Shown in pieces: positions 1 to 9,135 of a stretch of 64,000 nt of DNA. The first letter of the stretch is position 1. Every line of letters starts with the position of its first letter. The DNA lies in contig CANIVF010000012.1 in NCBI GenBank assembly GCA_947470895.1, positions 1 to 64,000 of the forward strand. Direction: 5' to 3'. A program made the translations under genes and the position numbers. Source of the stretch: Bacteroidota bacterium (GTDB taxonomy: Bacteria; Bacteroidota; Bacteroidia; Cytophagales; Cyclobacteriaceae). Under the pieces are notes generated by a model. That model saw only the letters and a program-made list of their open reading frames with translations. It made no database searches and was not told the DNA's origin.

Positions 1-1447
1 CTAAAGATCCCTTTTCAATGAAAGAACTTCCATTCCATTCCAACACTTTGTCATTGGATAACAAAAACTTTCCTGAAGGTGAGAGTGTCTGCGGGCCTGC
101 ACTTGATTTAATTATCGTGAAGTCGCTCATTCTGATAAGTGAGTTGTTTGCCTGACCTAAAACACTTATCCAATGGTTGTCAGAAACAGTTATGCTGTAG
201 CCTGATATGTCGTAAGTGGCGAGTACCTCAAATGTATTAGGATCGATGCGTTTAGTGTTGGTGTAGGAAGTGACATAGAGGTACTCGCCATTCTCCGAAA
301 TGGAGAATCCTCCCGAACGACCAACAGGTATTTCAGCCTCCACATTAAATGTTGTTCCATCTATACGTATCAGTTTATAATCGTCTTGTTGTACGTATTG
401 AAGCGCGAAGTATTTGTTTAACACCTTGTTATAGATGATACTTTTTGAATAGAACGATGGAATAATCTTGCCAAAGGTTAATATCGTTTTGGATTTTGCT
501 GCATTGTCATCATCATAGGATTGGGAGTATACCTTTAAATCAGCTGCCCGAGTTGATCCAAATTTCATGTCGGGTTCAAAAGTAACTGTGGTATCATTTA
601 TTGTTTCCTTGTTAAACACGACATTAGTTAGTCCAAAGACTCCGAATTTATAGCCAGTGAAGTTTTCATAGAAAGGAGTTTTCTTCCATGTAAATTTTAC
701 CTGTTGTTTGTTGAGCCACTCAAATTGAAGTTCGGGATCATAGACAAACTCGTAGGCTTGTTGTGTTGCCTCACTGTTTTGAAACCCACCTTTCACCATG
801 ATTTCATATTTCACTTTTCCACCCATGTAGGTTACGTCATTAAATATGGTTGTATTTTGTTCATCTAATTCAATAGACCAGCACAGTTGATAGAAATCAA
901 AATTGGGAACATAACAGTACTTTCTAACCATATAAGATTGAAAGTTATATTGATTATACGGTAGCCATTTTAACTGCAACGTTCCATTGTTTGGGCTGAT
1001 GGATGTAATCGATACTGGCTTGGGCGTACTTCGATCAATGAAAGCTTTCCATTCTCTAGTCAGTTTAATTTGTTCACTTCCTAGAATATCCGCTAAACTG
1101 TTGGAACCTGTGCTCGTATAAATTTCAATTTTTAAAGAATAAATTCCATCCGGATAGTTTAGAGAGCTTAGGTAGAAACTTGCTTGTGCCGAATTGAATC
1201 TTGTTACTTCTTTACTGTCGAAGTAAACAATGACACTATGAATTTTTTTTTGGCCGGTTTCTGCCAGATAGCTAAGCTCGGTACTCTGAAAAACGTAAAC
1301 AGTGTCAGCTTTATTTAGATCGATTGCCACACCACTTAGTTCGGTAAGAGGAATATCTTTGAAAAACTCTTTATCCGGTTGATAATCGCATGAAAAACTA
1401 ATAGAGATGATCAAGTAGGTAAGCAACCGATTCTTTAACATAGACAT
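1..1447 (-). CDS. Putative lipoprotein with fibronectin-like and propeller-like regions (3' end beyond window)
   Basis: The reading frame is open from an ATG at 1447 (a second ATG lies at 1441) to the left window edge, about 482 codons, so the C-terminus is missing. The N-terminus is a short basic stretch, a hydrophobic segment and a cysteine in the context SFSC, which fits a lipoprotein signal. The middle contains beta-rich stretches with phrases such as KPVSITSISP, resembling Fn3-type modules. The distal part has repeated patterns such as GGFSISENGEYLYV and LSPSGKFLLSND, which look like blades of a YncE-type beta-propeller. Domain calls are by eye; the function is unknown. Confidence 0.6.
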   Translation of the reverse strand, partial: MSMLKNRLLTYLIISISFSCDYQPDKEFFKDIPLTELSGVAIDLNKADTVYVFQSTELSYLAETGQKKIHSVIVYFDSKEVTRFNSAQASFYLSSLNYPDGIYSLKIEIYTSTGSNSLADILGSEQIKLTREWKAFIDRSTPKPVSITSISPNNGTLQLKWLPYNQYNFQSYMVRKYCYVPNFDFYQLCWSIELDEQNTTIFNDVTYMGGKVKYEIMVKGGFQNSEATQQAYEFVYDPELQFEWLNKQQVKFTWKKTPFYENFTGYKFGVFGLTNVVFNKETINDTTVTFEPDMKFGSTRAADLKVYSQSYDDDNAAKSKTILTFGKIIPSFYSKSIIYNKVLNKYFALQYVQQDDYKLIRIDGTTFNVEAEIPVGRSGGFSISENGEYLYVTSYTNTKRIDPNTFEVLATYDISGYSITVSDNHWISVLGQANNSLIRMSDFTIIKSSAGPQTLSPSGKFLLSNDKVLEWNGSSFIEKGSL

Positions 1448-1609
1448 TAATCTTGTTATTTAATGAATTACTTTTTTTAAAGGGTATGATAAAATCAAGT
1501 GGAGATTAATAAAATTATCAAAAAGCAAATAGATAAGCAAGGATTATGACACACAATAGGATCGGGTCATTTGTAAACCTAACTCTTCATGCGCAAACCA
1601 AATTGATTT

Positions 1610-2197
1610 TCAATCCTTTGAAACTGGATCGATCATAATATGAGCGCGGTGTGTGCCCGGATTCATGATCCACGGCATGCCAGGTGCCTCAGGTTTTATC
1701 GGCAGTCCAGTGCTGGCTGCTGTTGCCCAAGGGATGTAAACCACATAGCGAAAACTTCCTTTCTTCACTTCACCCGTGGTGGCATTATAGTTTTCGTCAC
1801 TGGCAGAATAGACTTGTAGGTTTGATGCTTGCTTAGGCATTGCCAGCGTTCCTGACTTAGCCTCAACTTCGCGGATATCAAATATTTCCTGTGTAGTTTT
1901 TCCAGCGTCTTTTAACTCGCGCCCGCGTGCCATAAAAGGTTCCAGATCTTGATGGTAGCATGAAACGCTAAAACCTTTTTGATTTGGGTTGTCGGCAAGG
2001 CAGATGATTTCATTGGTTCCTTTTCTGAGTAAAACAAATTTACCTTTGGCATCATAACCATATACCATGGCGCCAGCGCGTTTGTCTTCAGATGCTGCGA
2101 GCACAGCAGTTTTAATTTGCATTTCAGTTGATGGTATCTGTGCAAACAAGGTGGTTACACTAGCCAATGTGATGATCAAAACGAATGTGTATTTCAT
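1610..2197 (-). CDS. Secreted protein of unknown function
   Basis: This 195-residue protein starts with a clear signal peptide (basic start, hydrophobic core, likely cleavage after the AQ at about residue 20). The mature part is globular with no membrane segment; it ends in a stretch with MPWIMNPGTHRAHIMI, suggesting a folded small domain. I do not recognise a family or catalytic motif. It is followed by the SdpI-like gene upstream on the same strand with about 23 bases between them, so the two may be cotranscribed. Confidence 0.7.
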   Translation of the reverse strand: MKYTFVLIITLASVTTLFAQIPSTEMQIKTAVLAASEDKRAGAMVYGYDAKGKFVLLRKGTNEIICLADNPNQKGFSVSCYHQDLEPFMARGRELKDAGKTTQEIFDIREVEAKSGTLAMPKQASNLQVYSASDENYNATTGEVKKGSFRYVVYIPWATAASTGLPIKPEAPGMPWIMNPGTHRAHIMIDPVSKD

Positions 2198-2220
2198 AAA
2201 GATGTTTTTTACTTTAATAA

Positions 2221-2577
2221 TTATCGTGTATTACCAAATCTATTGCTAATTGCTCTTTCTGTTTTTACAATCCATATAATCACCGTAGCAAGCATGAGTC
2301 CAAGACCAACGGCTGTACCTATGGCTTCGGTTGGATTGTAGAAGAGACTTAATGGAGAAGTTAATGCTAAAATAGCTCCCGATTTAATCATTTCTTTAGC
2401 CGAATAGCATTGTGCAAAATCCCATCTTTCTTGCGACTTCATTGAAGTGGAGGTACGGTATCCATAAATACTATTGATCGTTTTGGGAGGGAATTTGAGC
2501 ATGATTGTCCCTATGATCACAAAGGATGAACCTGCCAACACTGGAATAATAAAAAGAGGATTTTGAAAGTTCATCAT
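2221..2577 (-). CDS. SdpI/YfhL family membrane protein
   Basis: A 118-residue protein with three hydrophobic segments. Between the first and second lies the SdpI-family signature: KFPPK, then YGYRTSTSMKS and ERWDFAQ (about residues 29-58). In Bacillus subtilis SdpI gives immunity to the SdpC toxin, but most family members, including Bacteroidota ones, have no known toxin partner, and none is visible here. The start is one of two adjacent ATGs at 2577 and 2574. It probably forms a transcript with the secreted protein just downstream. Confidence 0.8.
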   Translation of the reverse strand: MMNFQNPLFIIPVLAGSSFVIIGTIMLKFPPKTINSIYGYRTSTSMKSQERWDFAQCYSAKEMIKSGAILALTSPLSLFYNPTEAIGTAVGLGLMLATVIIWIVKTERAISNRFGNTR

Positions 2578-2761
2578 TCAGATGATTAGTTATTCAATCT
2601 GGCCCAGTGTTAATTTGTGTACACTAAATTACTATTTTCATACGGTTTGTTCAGTATAACTGTTTTAGAATACTAGCTGAATTCCCATCTGACAATCGAC
2701 TAAAACAATGACTCATCAAGTTTAAGTTGATTCTTCCTTTTCTTTTTCTCTGTTTTGTAAA

Positions 2762-3418
2762 ATGAAACGACTACTTATTTATTTTCTTCTATTGATTACT
2801 CACGTAGGTTTTGCACAGACCATCATGGTAAAGGGGAATGTAAAAGATGCAATCAGAGGAAGACTTTTGAAATCAAAAATTACTTACCATAGTTATCCGA
2901 CAGGTGGAATATCGGGTTCATTTCATGATAGCACGTTCTCCTTTTCAATTTTTGGTTCGGCCAAATATCAGATCACAGCAGAGTCAGAGGGCTATATTCC
3001 GCACACCGTTATCGTAGATCCTAAAGAGTCTGTAGACAATGTGATCTCGCACGATATAGCATTAACATCAAAAGGTGAAACGATTATTCTTAATCATCTC
3101 ATCTTTGAACAAGGTAAGGCGGTGATTAATCCTAAATCATTTCAGGAATTGGATGAGATGGTTGCGATGATGAAAGATAGTCCTAAAGTTGAGATTCAGC
3201 TCGAGGGCCATACCGATAATGTGGGTAACCCTGCGGCAAACCTGAAGCTCTCTCAGTCTCGGGTAGATGCAGTGAAAAAATACATTACGACTAAGGGAAT
3301 CAGCAAGAACAGAGTGCAGACTAAAGCATTCGGGGGATCACAGCCTATTGCTAAAGAAAACAATGAAGAAGCAAGGGCAAAAAATAGGCGAGTGGAGATG
3401 AGAGTATTGAAAGATTAA
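2762..3418 (+). CDS. OmpA-family peptidoglycan-binding protein
   Basis: A 218-residue exported protein. Residues 1-18 form a signal peptide. Residues about 23-100 look like a carboxypeptidase-regulatory or transthyretin-like beta-sandwich (VKGNVKDAIRGRLL). Residues about 110-218 are an OmpA C-terminal domain: FEQGKAVINPKSF, the GHTDNVG motif with the peptidoglycan-contacting Asp, and the terminal NRRVEMRV. No beta-barrel is present, so it probably anchors the outer membrane or a periplasmic complex to the wall. A TTG followed 19 bases later by CTGTTTTG just before the ATG resembles a near leaderless Bacteroidota promoter. Confidence 0.85.
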   Translation: MKRLLIYFLLLITHVGFAQTIMVKGNVKDAIRGRLLKSKITYHSYPTGGISGSFHDSTFSFSIFGSAKYQITAESEGYIPHTVIVDPKESVDNVISHDIALTSKGETIILNHLIFEQGKAVINPKSFQELDEMVAMMKDSPKVEIQLEGHTDNVGNPAANLKLSQSRVDAVKKYITTKGISKNRVQTKAFGGSQPIAKENNEEARAKNRRVEMRVLKD

Positions 3419-3542
3419 AGTGAAGGTAAATTTTAGTTAAGTACTTTAATCATCACTTATAAGAATCAGTTGTTTATAGAAGCAAAAAATATCTTTTCTT
3501 TGAATAAGAAAATAAAAATTGGAACGAGGAATAGCAATAAAT

Positions 3543-4307
3543 TTAATTCATTTTTGATGATGCAATTTCTTTTCTTGTAATCGATGATTGTTCAATTTCC
3601 AATGCTTTCCAATATTTGGTAAGCTGTGATAAATCTTCTTCAATACAAGGATAATTAGGTACTTTTGGAATAACAGGCCATTGTCCTAAAGAAAGGTTGT
3701 AACTACTTAATCCACCGGTCCACTCAAAATGTCCAGGATCGTAAAGACTTCTCCATCTTCCTCCCCAGCGGAATCCAAGTTGTTCGCCAATAACACCAAT
3801 TTTGCGCCATAGCTTAGCGTTCTCCCATTGCGCCACAGAATTAATCATTGGAACAACATCTACAGCCAATCCATATTGATGCTTTGATTTTCCGCCCACT
3901 GATCGGGTATAGTTTTTACCCATTGCTTTATATTCATTTTGTTTGGAGTGAGTACGATAACTTTCCACCACGGCAAGTTCAATCCCTTTTGTTTTACACA
4001 CTGCAATCAGCATTGCTACTTGATCACGAAAGTAGGGGTGAAGCGCATCGAGGTCAGCAATCATTGGAAGATCACCGCGGTTTTTGCCGAAGGTGTAATT
4101 TTCAACCAGTAACCAATTTTTCCAAGCCGCATCTGGTTCATGTGTTTCCTCTTTTGGAGATTCAGCATTAAAACTTTTTGAAAGCGTTGAAATTAATTCT
4201 GCATAGAATGTACTATAAGGAGATAAGGGCAGCGAAACATTCTCATTTTGACCATGTAGGGCGAAAGAGCACAATAAAAGGCTCGTAAAAACAACTGATT
4301 TTAGCAT
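3543..4307 (-). CDS. M15-family D-Ala-D-Ala carboxypeptidase or L-Ala-D-Glu endopeptidase
   Basis: A 254-residue exported protein (signal peptide 1-19). The zinc-peptidase signature is complete: SKHQYGLAVD (His143, Asp150) and DPGHFEW (Glu195, His193), the pattern of the M15 VanY/endolysin-like group. It should cleave peptide stems of peptidoglycan in the periplasm. Which bond is cut cannot be told from sequence. It is monocistronic: the OmpA gene converges on it and the SDR gene upstream is about 57 bases away on the same strand. Confidence 0.85.
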   Translation of the reverse strand: MLKSVVFTSLLLCSFALHGQNENVSLPLSPYSTFYAELISTLSKSFNAESPKEETHEPDAAWKNWLLVENYTFGKNRGDLPMIADLDALHPYFRDQVAMLIAVCKTKGIELAVVESYRTHSKQNEYKAMGKNYTRSVGGKSKHQYGLAVDVVPMINSVAQWENAKLWRKIGVIGEQLGFRWGGRWRSLYDPGHFEWTGGLSSYNLSLGQWPVIPKVPNYPCIEEDLSQLTKYWKALEIEQSSITRKEIASSKMN

Positions 4308-4364
4308 TTCCGGTTTAATCCAATCTCAAAGGTATAAAAAATCGGAGAATGGCAGGTATTCGTT

Positions 4365-5060
4365 CTACACACGAATGGACGAAAGCCCACCATCGGCATG
4401 AATAATCTGGCCTGTTATCCAGGATGATTGTGATGATAACAAAAATGCAGCGAGCCTGGCAATATCTTCGGCCTTACCAATTCTTTTTAGCGGATGTCTT
4501 TCATCAGATGTTTTTTTCTTTTCATCAGATGAAAGAAGGCGAGCAGCCAACGGAGTATTCGTTAGCGATGGAGCAATGCCATTGACTCTGATTTTTGGAG
4601 CAAACTCGGCCGCAAGCGAACGGGTTAGGCCTTCCAATGCACCCTTTGCAGCGGCAATGGATGAATGAAACGGCATACCTTGTTGCACAGCGATGGTGCT
4701 GAAAAGAACAATTGATGATTGTTGTGAATTTTTCAAGAGTGGTAATACTTTTCGGATCACTTTAATGGCCCCAATTACATTCAGTGTAAATTCTTCTATA
4801 AATTCCTGATCTGTAATGCGATGAAATGGCTTGAGATTGATTGACCCAGGACAGTACACCAAACCGTCCAGAGAATCAGGCAGTAAACTCAAATTCAATT
4901 CATCTTTAGTCAGATCAAAAGGAATATGAGCATGGGAATCAGTCACGTCTCTTCGAGAAGCTGTGATTACCTGATGTTGGTCAGCGTTTAATATGTTTAA
5001 GACTGCTGATCCAACACCAGAACTTGCGCCAATGATCAAATATTTTTTTGAGTCAGTCAT
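4365..5060 (-). CDS. Short-chain dehydrogenase/reductase-like protein lacking the catalytic tyrosine
   Basis: From the ATG at 5060 this is a 231-residue Rossmann protein with the SDR cofactor motif GASSGVG (residues 11-17), an NVIGAIK helix and the C-terminal LLSSQSSWITGQ..DGG typical of the family. The YxxxK active-site motif reads IAAAK, so Ile135 stands where Tyr is expected; Lys139 and a Ser near 121 remain. It may act by another mechanism or have lost redox activity. A longer frame runs upstream to 5243 but would overlap trmH on the other strand, so the ATG at 5060, which places the Rossmann motif normally, is chosen. Confidence 0.85.
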   Translation of the reverse strand: MTDSKKYLIIGASSGVGSAVLNILNADQHQVITASRRDVTDSHAHIPFDLTKDELNLSLLPDSLDGLVYCPGSINLKPFHRITDQEFIEEFTLNVIGAIKVIRKVLPLLKNSQQSSIVLFSTIAVQQGMPFHSSIAAAKGALEGLTRSLAAEFAPKIRVNGIAPSLTNTPLAARLLSSDEKKKTSDERHPLKRIGKAEDIARLAAFLLSSQSSWITGQIIHADGGLSSIRV

Positions 5061-5105
5061 GTTTATGTACTTTACGGCTTTAACAGATTGTTTAAGCAAT
5101 TGTTC

Positions 5106-5792
5106 ATGAACGAAAAAGATAAAAACAAATTGCTGTGTAAGTACTTTTCGCGCTTTGTTAGCGATCATAAGAAAGAATTTGTAGAGAAAGTATTGGATCA
5201 GCGCACGCGGCATATCACCATGGTGCTGGAGGATATTTATCAATCACAAAATGCCAGTGCTGTTATTCGCACCTGCGAGTGCATGGGCATTCAGGATGTC
5301 CATATCATTGAAAATGACAGTAAGTACACCGTTAATCGGAGAGTGCTTAAGGGTTCTTATAAATGGGTTGATTTAATCAGGCATAGAGGAAAATCGAGAA
5401 ACAATACCGAGGCGTGTTTTGAACAGCTAAGAGCAGATGGCTATAGAATTGCAGCTACCGATCCTTCCCCAGAAGGTATTTCGATTCATGAACTTTCTGT
5501 AGACGAAAAGATTGCCATTGTGATGGGCAATGAATTGCATGGCACTTCATCGTATGCTCTTGATCATGCTGATATGAAGATTAATATTCCCATGTATGGC
5601 TTTACGGAAAGTCTGAATATTTCTGTTAGTGCTGCCATTTGTCTTAATTCGCTTGTACCTGGGTTGCACAATTCCGAAGTAAACTGGCATTTGTCTGAAG
5701 AAGAGAAGGATGATGTAAGACTCAGATGGCTTCGTAAGATGGTGAGGAATGCAGAAATAATGGAAAAGGAATTTATGAAGTCAATTGTGTAA
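5106..5792 (+). CDS. trmH: tRNA (guanosine-2'-O)-methyltransferase, TrmH/SpoU class
   Basis: A 228-residue SPOUT methyltransferase. The three family motifs are visible: NASAVIRTCE near the N-terminus, IVMGNELHG, and IPMYGFTESLNISVSAA at the C-terminal knot that binds S-adenosylmethionine. The N- and C-terminal extensions and length match TrmH, which methylates G18 of tRNAs. The ATG at 5106 is preferred to an in-frame TTG at 5088. It is divergent from the SDR gene with 45 bases between starts, so their promoters must overlap. Confidence 0.88.
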   Translation: MNEKDKNKLLCKYFSRFVSDHKKEFVEKVLDQRTRHITMVLEDIYQSQNASAVIRTCECMGIQDVHIIENDSKYTVNRRVLKGSYKWVDLIRHRGKSRNNTEACFEQLRADGYRIAATDPSPEGISIHELSVDEKIAIVMGNELHGTSSYALDHADMKINIPMYGFTESLNISVSAAICLNSLVPGLHNSEVNWHLSEEEKDDVRLRWLRKMVRNAEIMEKEFMKSIV

Positions 5793-5819
5793 ATTTACCA
5801 GTCTTTAATCTGGCTTTAA

Positions 5820-6467
5820 ATGAAGTTTTGGAAACACGTGTTGAGGGGTGCCGCGTTTGGTTTATTAATTCTGATCATTTTTGTCCTTGTTTCCAATCTG
5901 TGGGTTGTATTGAGCACACGAACAAAAGTATTAGACGATCAACAACAACTGCAAAAAGGAGGCGTAGCTTTGGTTTTAGGTACCAGCCACCGGATGATTA
6001 GCGGAGTGCCCAATCCTTTTTTTGAGAATCGTATAGCCACCGCTGCTGAGCTATTTAGCAATGGTAAGGTAACTCATTTCATATTGAGTGGAGACAATCG
6101 CACCCGCTATTACAATGAGCCTTTGGAGATGAAAAAGGCTCTAATGAAAAAAGGAGTACCCTCTTCGGCCATTACGCTTGATCATGCGGGGTTGCGCACA
6201 TTGGATTCGATTGTCAGATGTAAGGAAATTTTCGGGCAAAGCACGATCATCATCATCACTCAGCCCTTTCATAGTTATAGGGCCCTGTTTATTAGCAATT
6301 ACTATCATATGGATGCCGTTGCCTTAGTGGCGCAGGAGCCATCACAAGAGATTTCGGCACAGGTATATTTCCGGGAATACTTTGCGCGGACAAAGGCTAT
6401 CCTCGATCTTTATGTTTTAGGTACAGAACCCCTCCATTTAGGTGAAAAAGAACCACTTAGTCTTTGA
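5820..6467 (+). CDS. SanA/YdcF-like DUF218 membrane protein
   Basis: A 215-residue protein with one N-terminal membrane helix (about 11-33) followed by a DUF218 domain: ALVLGTSHR, FILSGDN, ITLDHAGLRTLDS and IIITQPFHSYRALFI. This is the SanA subgroup, which in enterobacteria affects vancomycin exclusion and envelope integrity; the biochemical activity is not settled. It starts 27 bases after trmH and is probably cotranscribed with it. The domain would face the periplasm. Confidence 0.85.
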   Translation: MKFWKHVLRGAAFGLLILIIFVLVSNLWVVLSTRTKVLDDQQQLQKGGVALVLGTSHRMISGVPNPFFENRIATAAELFSNGKVTHFILSGDNRTRYYNEPLEMKKALMKKGVPSSAITLDHAGLRTLDSIVRCKEIFGQSTIIIITQPFHSYRALFISNYYHMDAVALVAQEPSQEISAQVYFREYFARTKAILDLYVLGTEPLHLGEKEPLSL

Positions 6468-6524
6468 TTTGAAATAAAAAAATTCAGTCGGTCTACCTTT
6501 CTCTTTCTCGTCCATATAAATGCT

Positions 6525-6532
6525 TAATTTTG
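6525..6532 (+). promoter_or_regulatory. Predicted -7 box for the DUF5686 gene
   Basis: TAATTTTG matches the Bacteroidota primary-sigma -7 consensus TAnnTTTG exactly. It lies 16 bases before the GTG at 6548 and overlaps the TTG at 6530, which argues that translation begins at the GTG. No clear -33 TTG is visible. Confidence 0.4.
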
Positions 6533-6547
6533 TACTTGTTCCTTTCC

Positions 6548-9061
6548 GTGAAACTTACTAGACAGCTTTTTAATAAATCATTGATTAGATTTTTGTGCCT
6601 GTTACTCATTAGCAGTGGAGTATGGGCACAGGAAACCATCGTGCAAGGTAAGGTTACTGATGCGGCATCGGGTGATCCCCTTCCTTTTGTTAACGTTGTC
6701 TTTAAGGGAACTTCCATAGGCACCACCACCGATTTTGACGGCAACTTCCTTCTAAAGTCTTCAAACGCCACAGATTCATTGATTGCCACCTACGTTGGGT
6801 ACAAGCTTAAAAGCAAAGCGGTAAAACTTGGCATAAAACAAACGATCAATTTTCAGTTATTGGAAGAGTCAATTGGGTTGCAAGAGGTTATTGTATATGC
6901 AGGCGAGAATCCTGCCTTTGAGATTTTGAGAAATGTAGTGCGTAATAAGAACAACAACGATAAACGAAAGTTGATCGCCTATGAATATGATACATACACA
7001 AAAATTGAAGTAGATGTAGATAATATCTCAGAAAAATTCAGAGAAAAGAAAGTTGTAAAAAAAATTACACAGGTTCTCGATAGTATTGATCGCATTGCCG
7101 GGGAAGATGGGAAACCCATCCTGCCACTATTTATTACAGAGAGCACATCAAAAATTTATTATCGTGACAATCCTTCCCTGAAAAAGGAAAAAATTCTAAA
7201 AACAAAGGTGAGTGGATTAGGGGTGGAGGATGGGACTACGGTAACACAAATGGTGGGATCATCTTTTCAAGAATACAATTTCTATCAGAACTGGTTGAAT
7301 ATTTTAACTAAGGAGTTTGTTTCTCCTATCGCTGACGGATGGCGTATTTACTATGAATATGATCTAAGCGACAGTCTTTATCTGGGAGATGATTTTTGTT
7401 ATCGATTGGATTTCTTTCCCAAAAGTCCGCAGGATTTGGCTTTTACAGGCACAATGTGGATCACAAAAAAGGAGTATGCATTAAAACAGATTGATGCCTC
7501 AATGGGCGATCAGGCTAACCTTAACTTTATTGAGAAGATCAGGTTGCAACAAGAGTCGGCCAAGACTGAATTAGGCCCGTGGCTTCCAATAAAGAATCGG
7601 GTATTGATTGATGTAGGCGAGATTGGAAAAGATAATGCCGGTATGCTGGCGAAGTTTTATACCAGCAATAAGAACTTAATCACCAACAAACCCCATGAGC
7701 CAACTTTCTATGAACGAACTATTGAAATGGCTGAAGATTTTCGCATGTACGAAGATGAAAAATACTGGGATACGCTTCGCCACGAGCCATTAAGTGAAAC
7801 AGAGAAGAACGTGTATCGGATGATAGATACCTTAAAAAATATACCCATTGTAAAGACCTATACCGACATCATCAAAGTTTTAGTTGATGGATACTATACG
7901 GTTAATAAAATCGATGTCGGTCCTTACCTGAGCACACTTTCGTGGAACAATATTGAAGGCATTCGGTTGCAGGCTGGATTCAGAACCAATTATCAGTTCA
8001 GCAAGAAATGGGTGTATCATGTGCAGGGCGCGTATGGATTTGATGATGAAAAGTTTAAATACATGGTGGGGATTAAACACATCCTGTCACGACATCGATG
8101 GACTACACTTTCTTTCAGGGCTCGAAGAGATTTATCACGAATTGGTATCGATGATGAAACACTTGCCGACAATCCTCTTTTTGTCGCGGCTACCCGTTGG
8201 GGCTATTTTCGCAGAGGTTATTACTCAGACGAGTACAGGGTTTCAATTCAACGCGAATTGTTTAAGGGCTATTCACAACGCGTGGCTTTTAGAACCTGGA
8301 ATTTCGACCCGACATTTAATTTTGGATATATAAATCCATATAACCTGGGAGAGGTGTTAAGTACTTTTCAAACCTCTGAGGTGATCATTGAATCGCGCTA
8401 TGCAAGAGATGAAGTCTTTTTGATGGATGATAATGAGCGGGTAAGTTTAGGCACACAAAAATGGCCCGTTCTTACGTTGAAATATACCAAAGGTATTTCG
8501 GGTGTGTTTGGTAGTGATTTTAACTACGATAAGCTACGCTTTAGTTTAACAAAGCGAATTAAAACAGGGCCACTTGGTGTTGGGCATTTAACCTTTACGG
8601 GTGAGTATGTTTTCAATACATTGCCTTACCCATTGCTATCGCTACACTTGGGCAATGAATCGTTTGTTTACACCTCACTTACATACAATCTCATGAACTA
8701 TGGAGAATTTGTAAGTGATCATTTCGCTGCAATTCAATACCGTCAATACCTCGAGGGATTTCTTTTGAATCGGGTGCCGCTGCTGAATAAATTTAAGTGG
8801 CGACTTTTAGCAACCGCCAACCTGATTTCAGGAGGCATGAGAGAGTCCAATCGAAACCTGATTTCTCAATATACTCCAGAGGGTGGTGAAACGCTTACTG
8901 CTGGATATTTTAAGAATGGAAAGCCCTATGTCGAATTAGGTTATGGTGTGGAAAACATTTTTAAATTTTTACGAGTGGATTTTGTTCACAGGGTATCTTA
9001 TCTTGATAACCCGGGCGCACGTAAGTTTGGAGTCCTCTTTACAGCTCAATTCCAACTCTAA
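6548..9061 (+). CDS. DUF5686 outer-membrane protein with carboxypeptidase-regulatory domain
   Basis: An 837-residue protein from a GTG start; there is no ATG in a plausible place. A signal peptide ends after VWAQ. Residues about 25-110 are the CarboxypepD-regulatory-like domain seen at the N-terminus of SusC-type proteins (GKVTDAASGDPLPFVNVVFKG). The rest is DUF5686, a predicted large outer-membrane beta-barrel with aromatic-rich strands and a terminal VLFTAQFQL. Family members have no assigned transport substrate. It stands alone, between the SanA-like gene and thrS. Confidence 0.85.
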   Translation: MKLTRQLFNKSLIRFLCLLLISSGVWAQETIVQGKVTDAASGDPLPFVNVVFKGTSIGTTTDFDGNFLLKSSNATDSLIATYVGYKLKSKAVKLGIKQTINFQLLEESIGLQEVIVYAGENPAFEILRNVVRNKNNNDKRKLIAYEYDTYTKIEVDVDNISEKFREKKVVKKITQVLDSIDRIAGEDGKPILPLFITESTSKIYYRDNPSLKKEKILKTKVSGLGVEDGTTVTQMVGSSFQEYNFYQNWLNILTKEFVSPIADGWRIYYEYDLSDSLYLGDDFCYRLDFFPKSPQDLAFTGTMWITKKEYALKQIDASMGDQANLNFIEKIRLQQESAKTELGPWLPIKNRVLIDVGEIGKDNAGMLAKFYTSNKNLITNKPHEPTFYERTIEMAEDFRMYEDEKYWDTLRHEPLSETEKNVYRMIDTLKNIPIVKTYTDIIKVLVDGYYTVNKIDVGPYLSTLSWNNIEGIRLQAGFRTNYQFSKKWVYHVQGAYGFDDEKFKYMVGIKHILSRHRWTTLSFRARRDLSRIGIDDETLADNPLFVAATRWGYFRRGYYSDEYRVSIQRELFKGYSQRVAFRTWNFDPTFNFGYINPYNLGEVLSTFQTSEVIIESRYARDEVFLMDDNERVSLGTQKWPVLTLKYTKGISGVFGSDFNYDKLRFSLTKRIKTGPLGVGHLTFTGEYVFNTLPYPLLSLHLGNESFVYTSLTYNLMNYGEFVSDHFAAIQYRQYLEGFLLNRVPLLNKFKWRLLATANLISGGMRESNRNLISQYTPEGGETLTAGYFKNGKPYVELGYGVENIFKFLRVDFVHRVSYLDNPGARKFGVLFTAQFQL

Positions 9062-9108
9062 TTCACTCTATTTTTACTTTTTAATGCATTAAACAGCTAG
9101 GAAAACGC

Positions 9109-9116
9109 CATATTTG
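9109..9116 (+). promoter_or_regulatory. Possible -7 box for thrS
   Basis: CATATTTG differs by one base from TAnnTTTG and sits 19 bases before the thrS ATG. No strong -33 element is seen. Confidence 0.25.
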
Positions 9117-9135
9117 CAATCCAAAATTCTGAATC

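Noticed and set aside
5061-5243. 61-residue N-terminal extension of the SDR
   Set aside because: It would run antisense into trmH and precede the Rossmann motif with no family counterpart.
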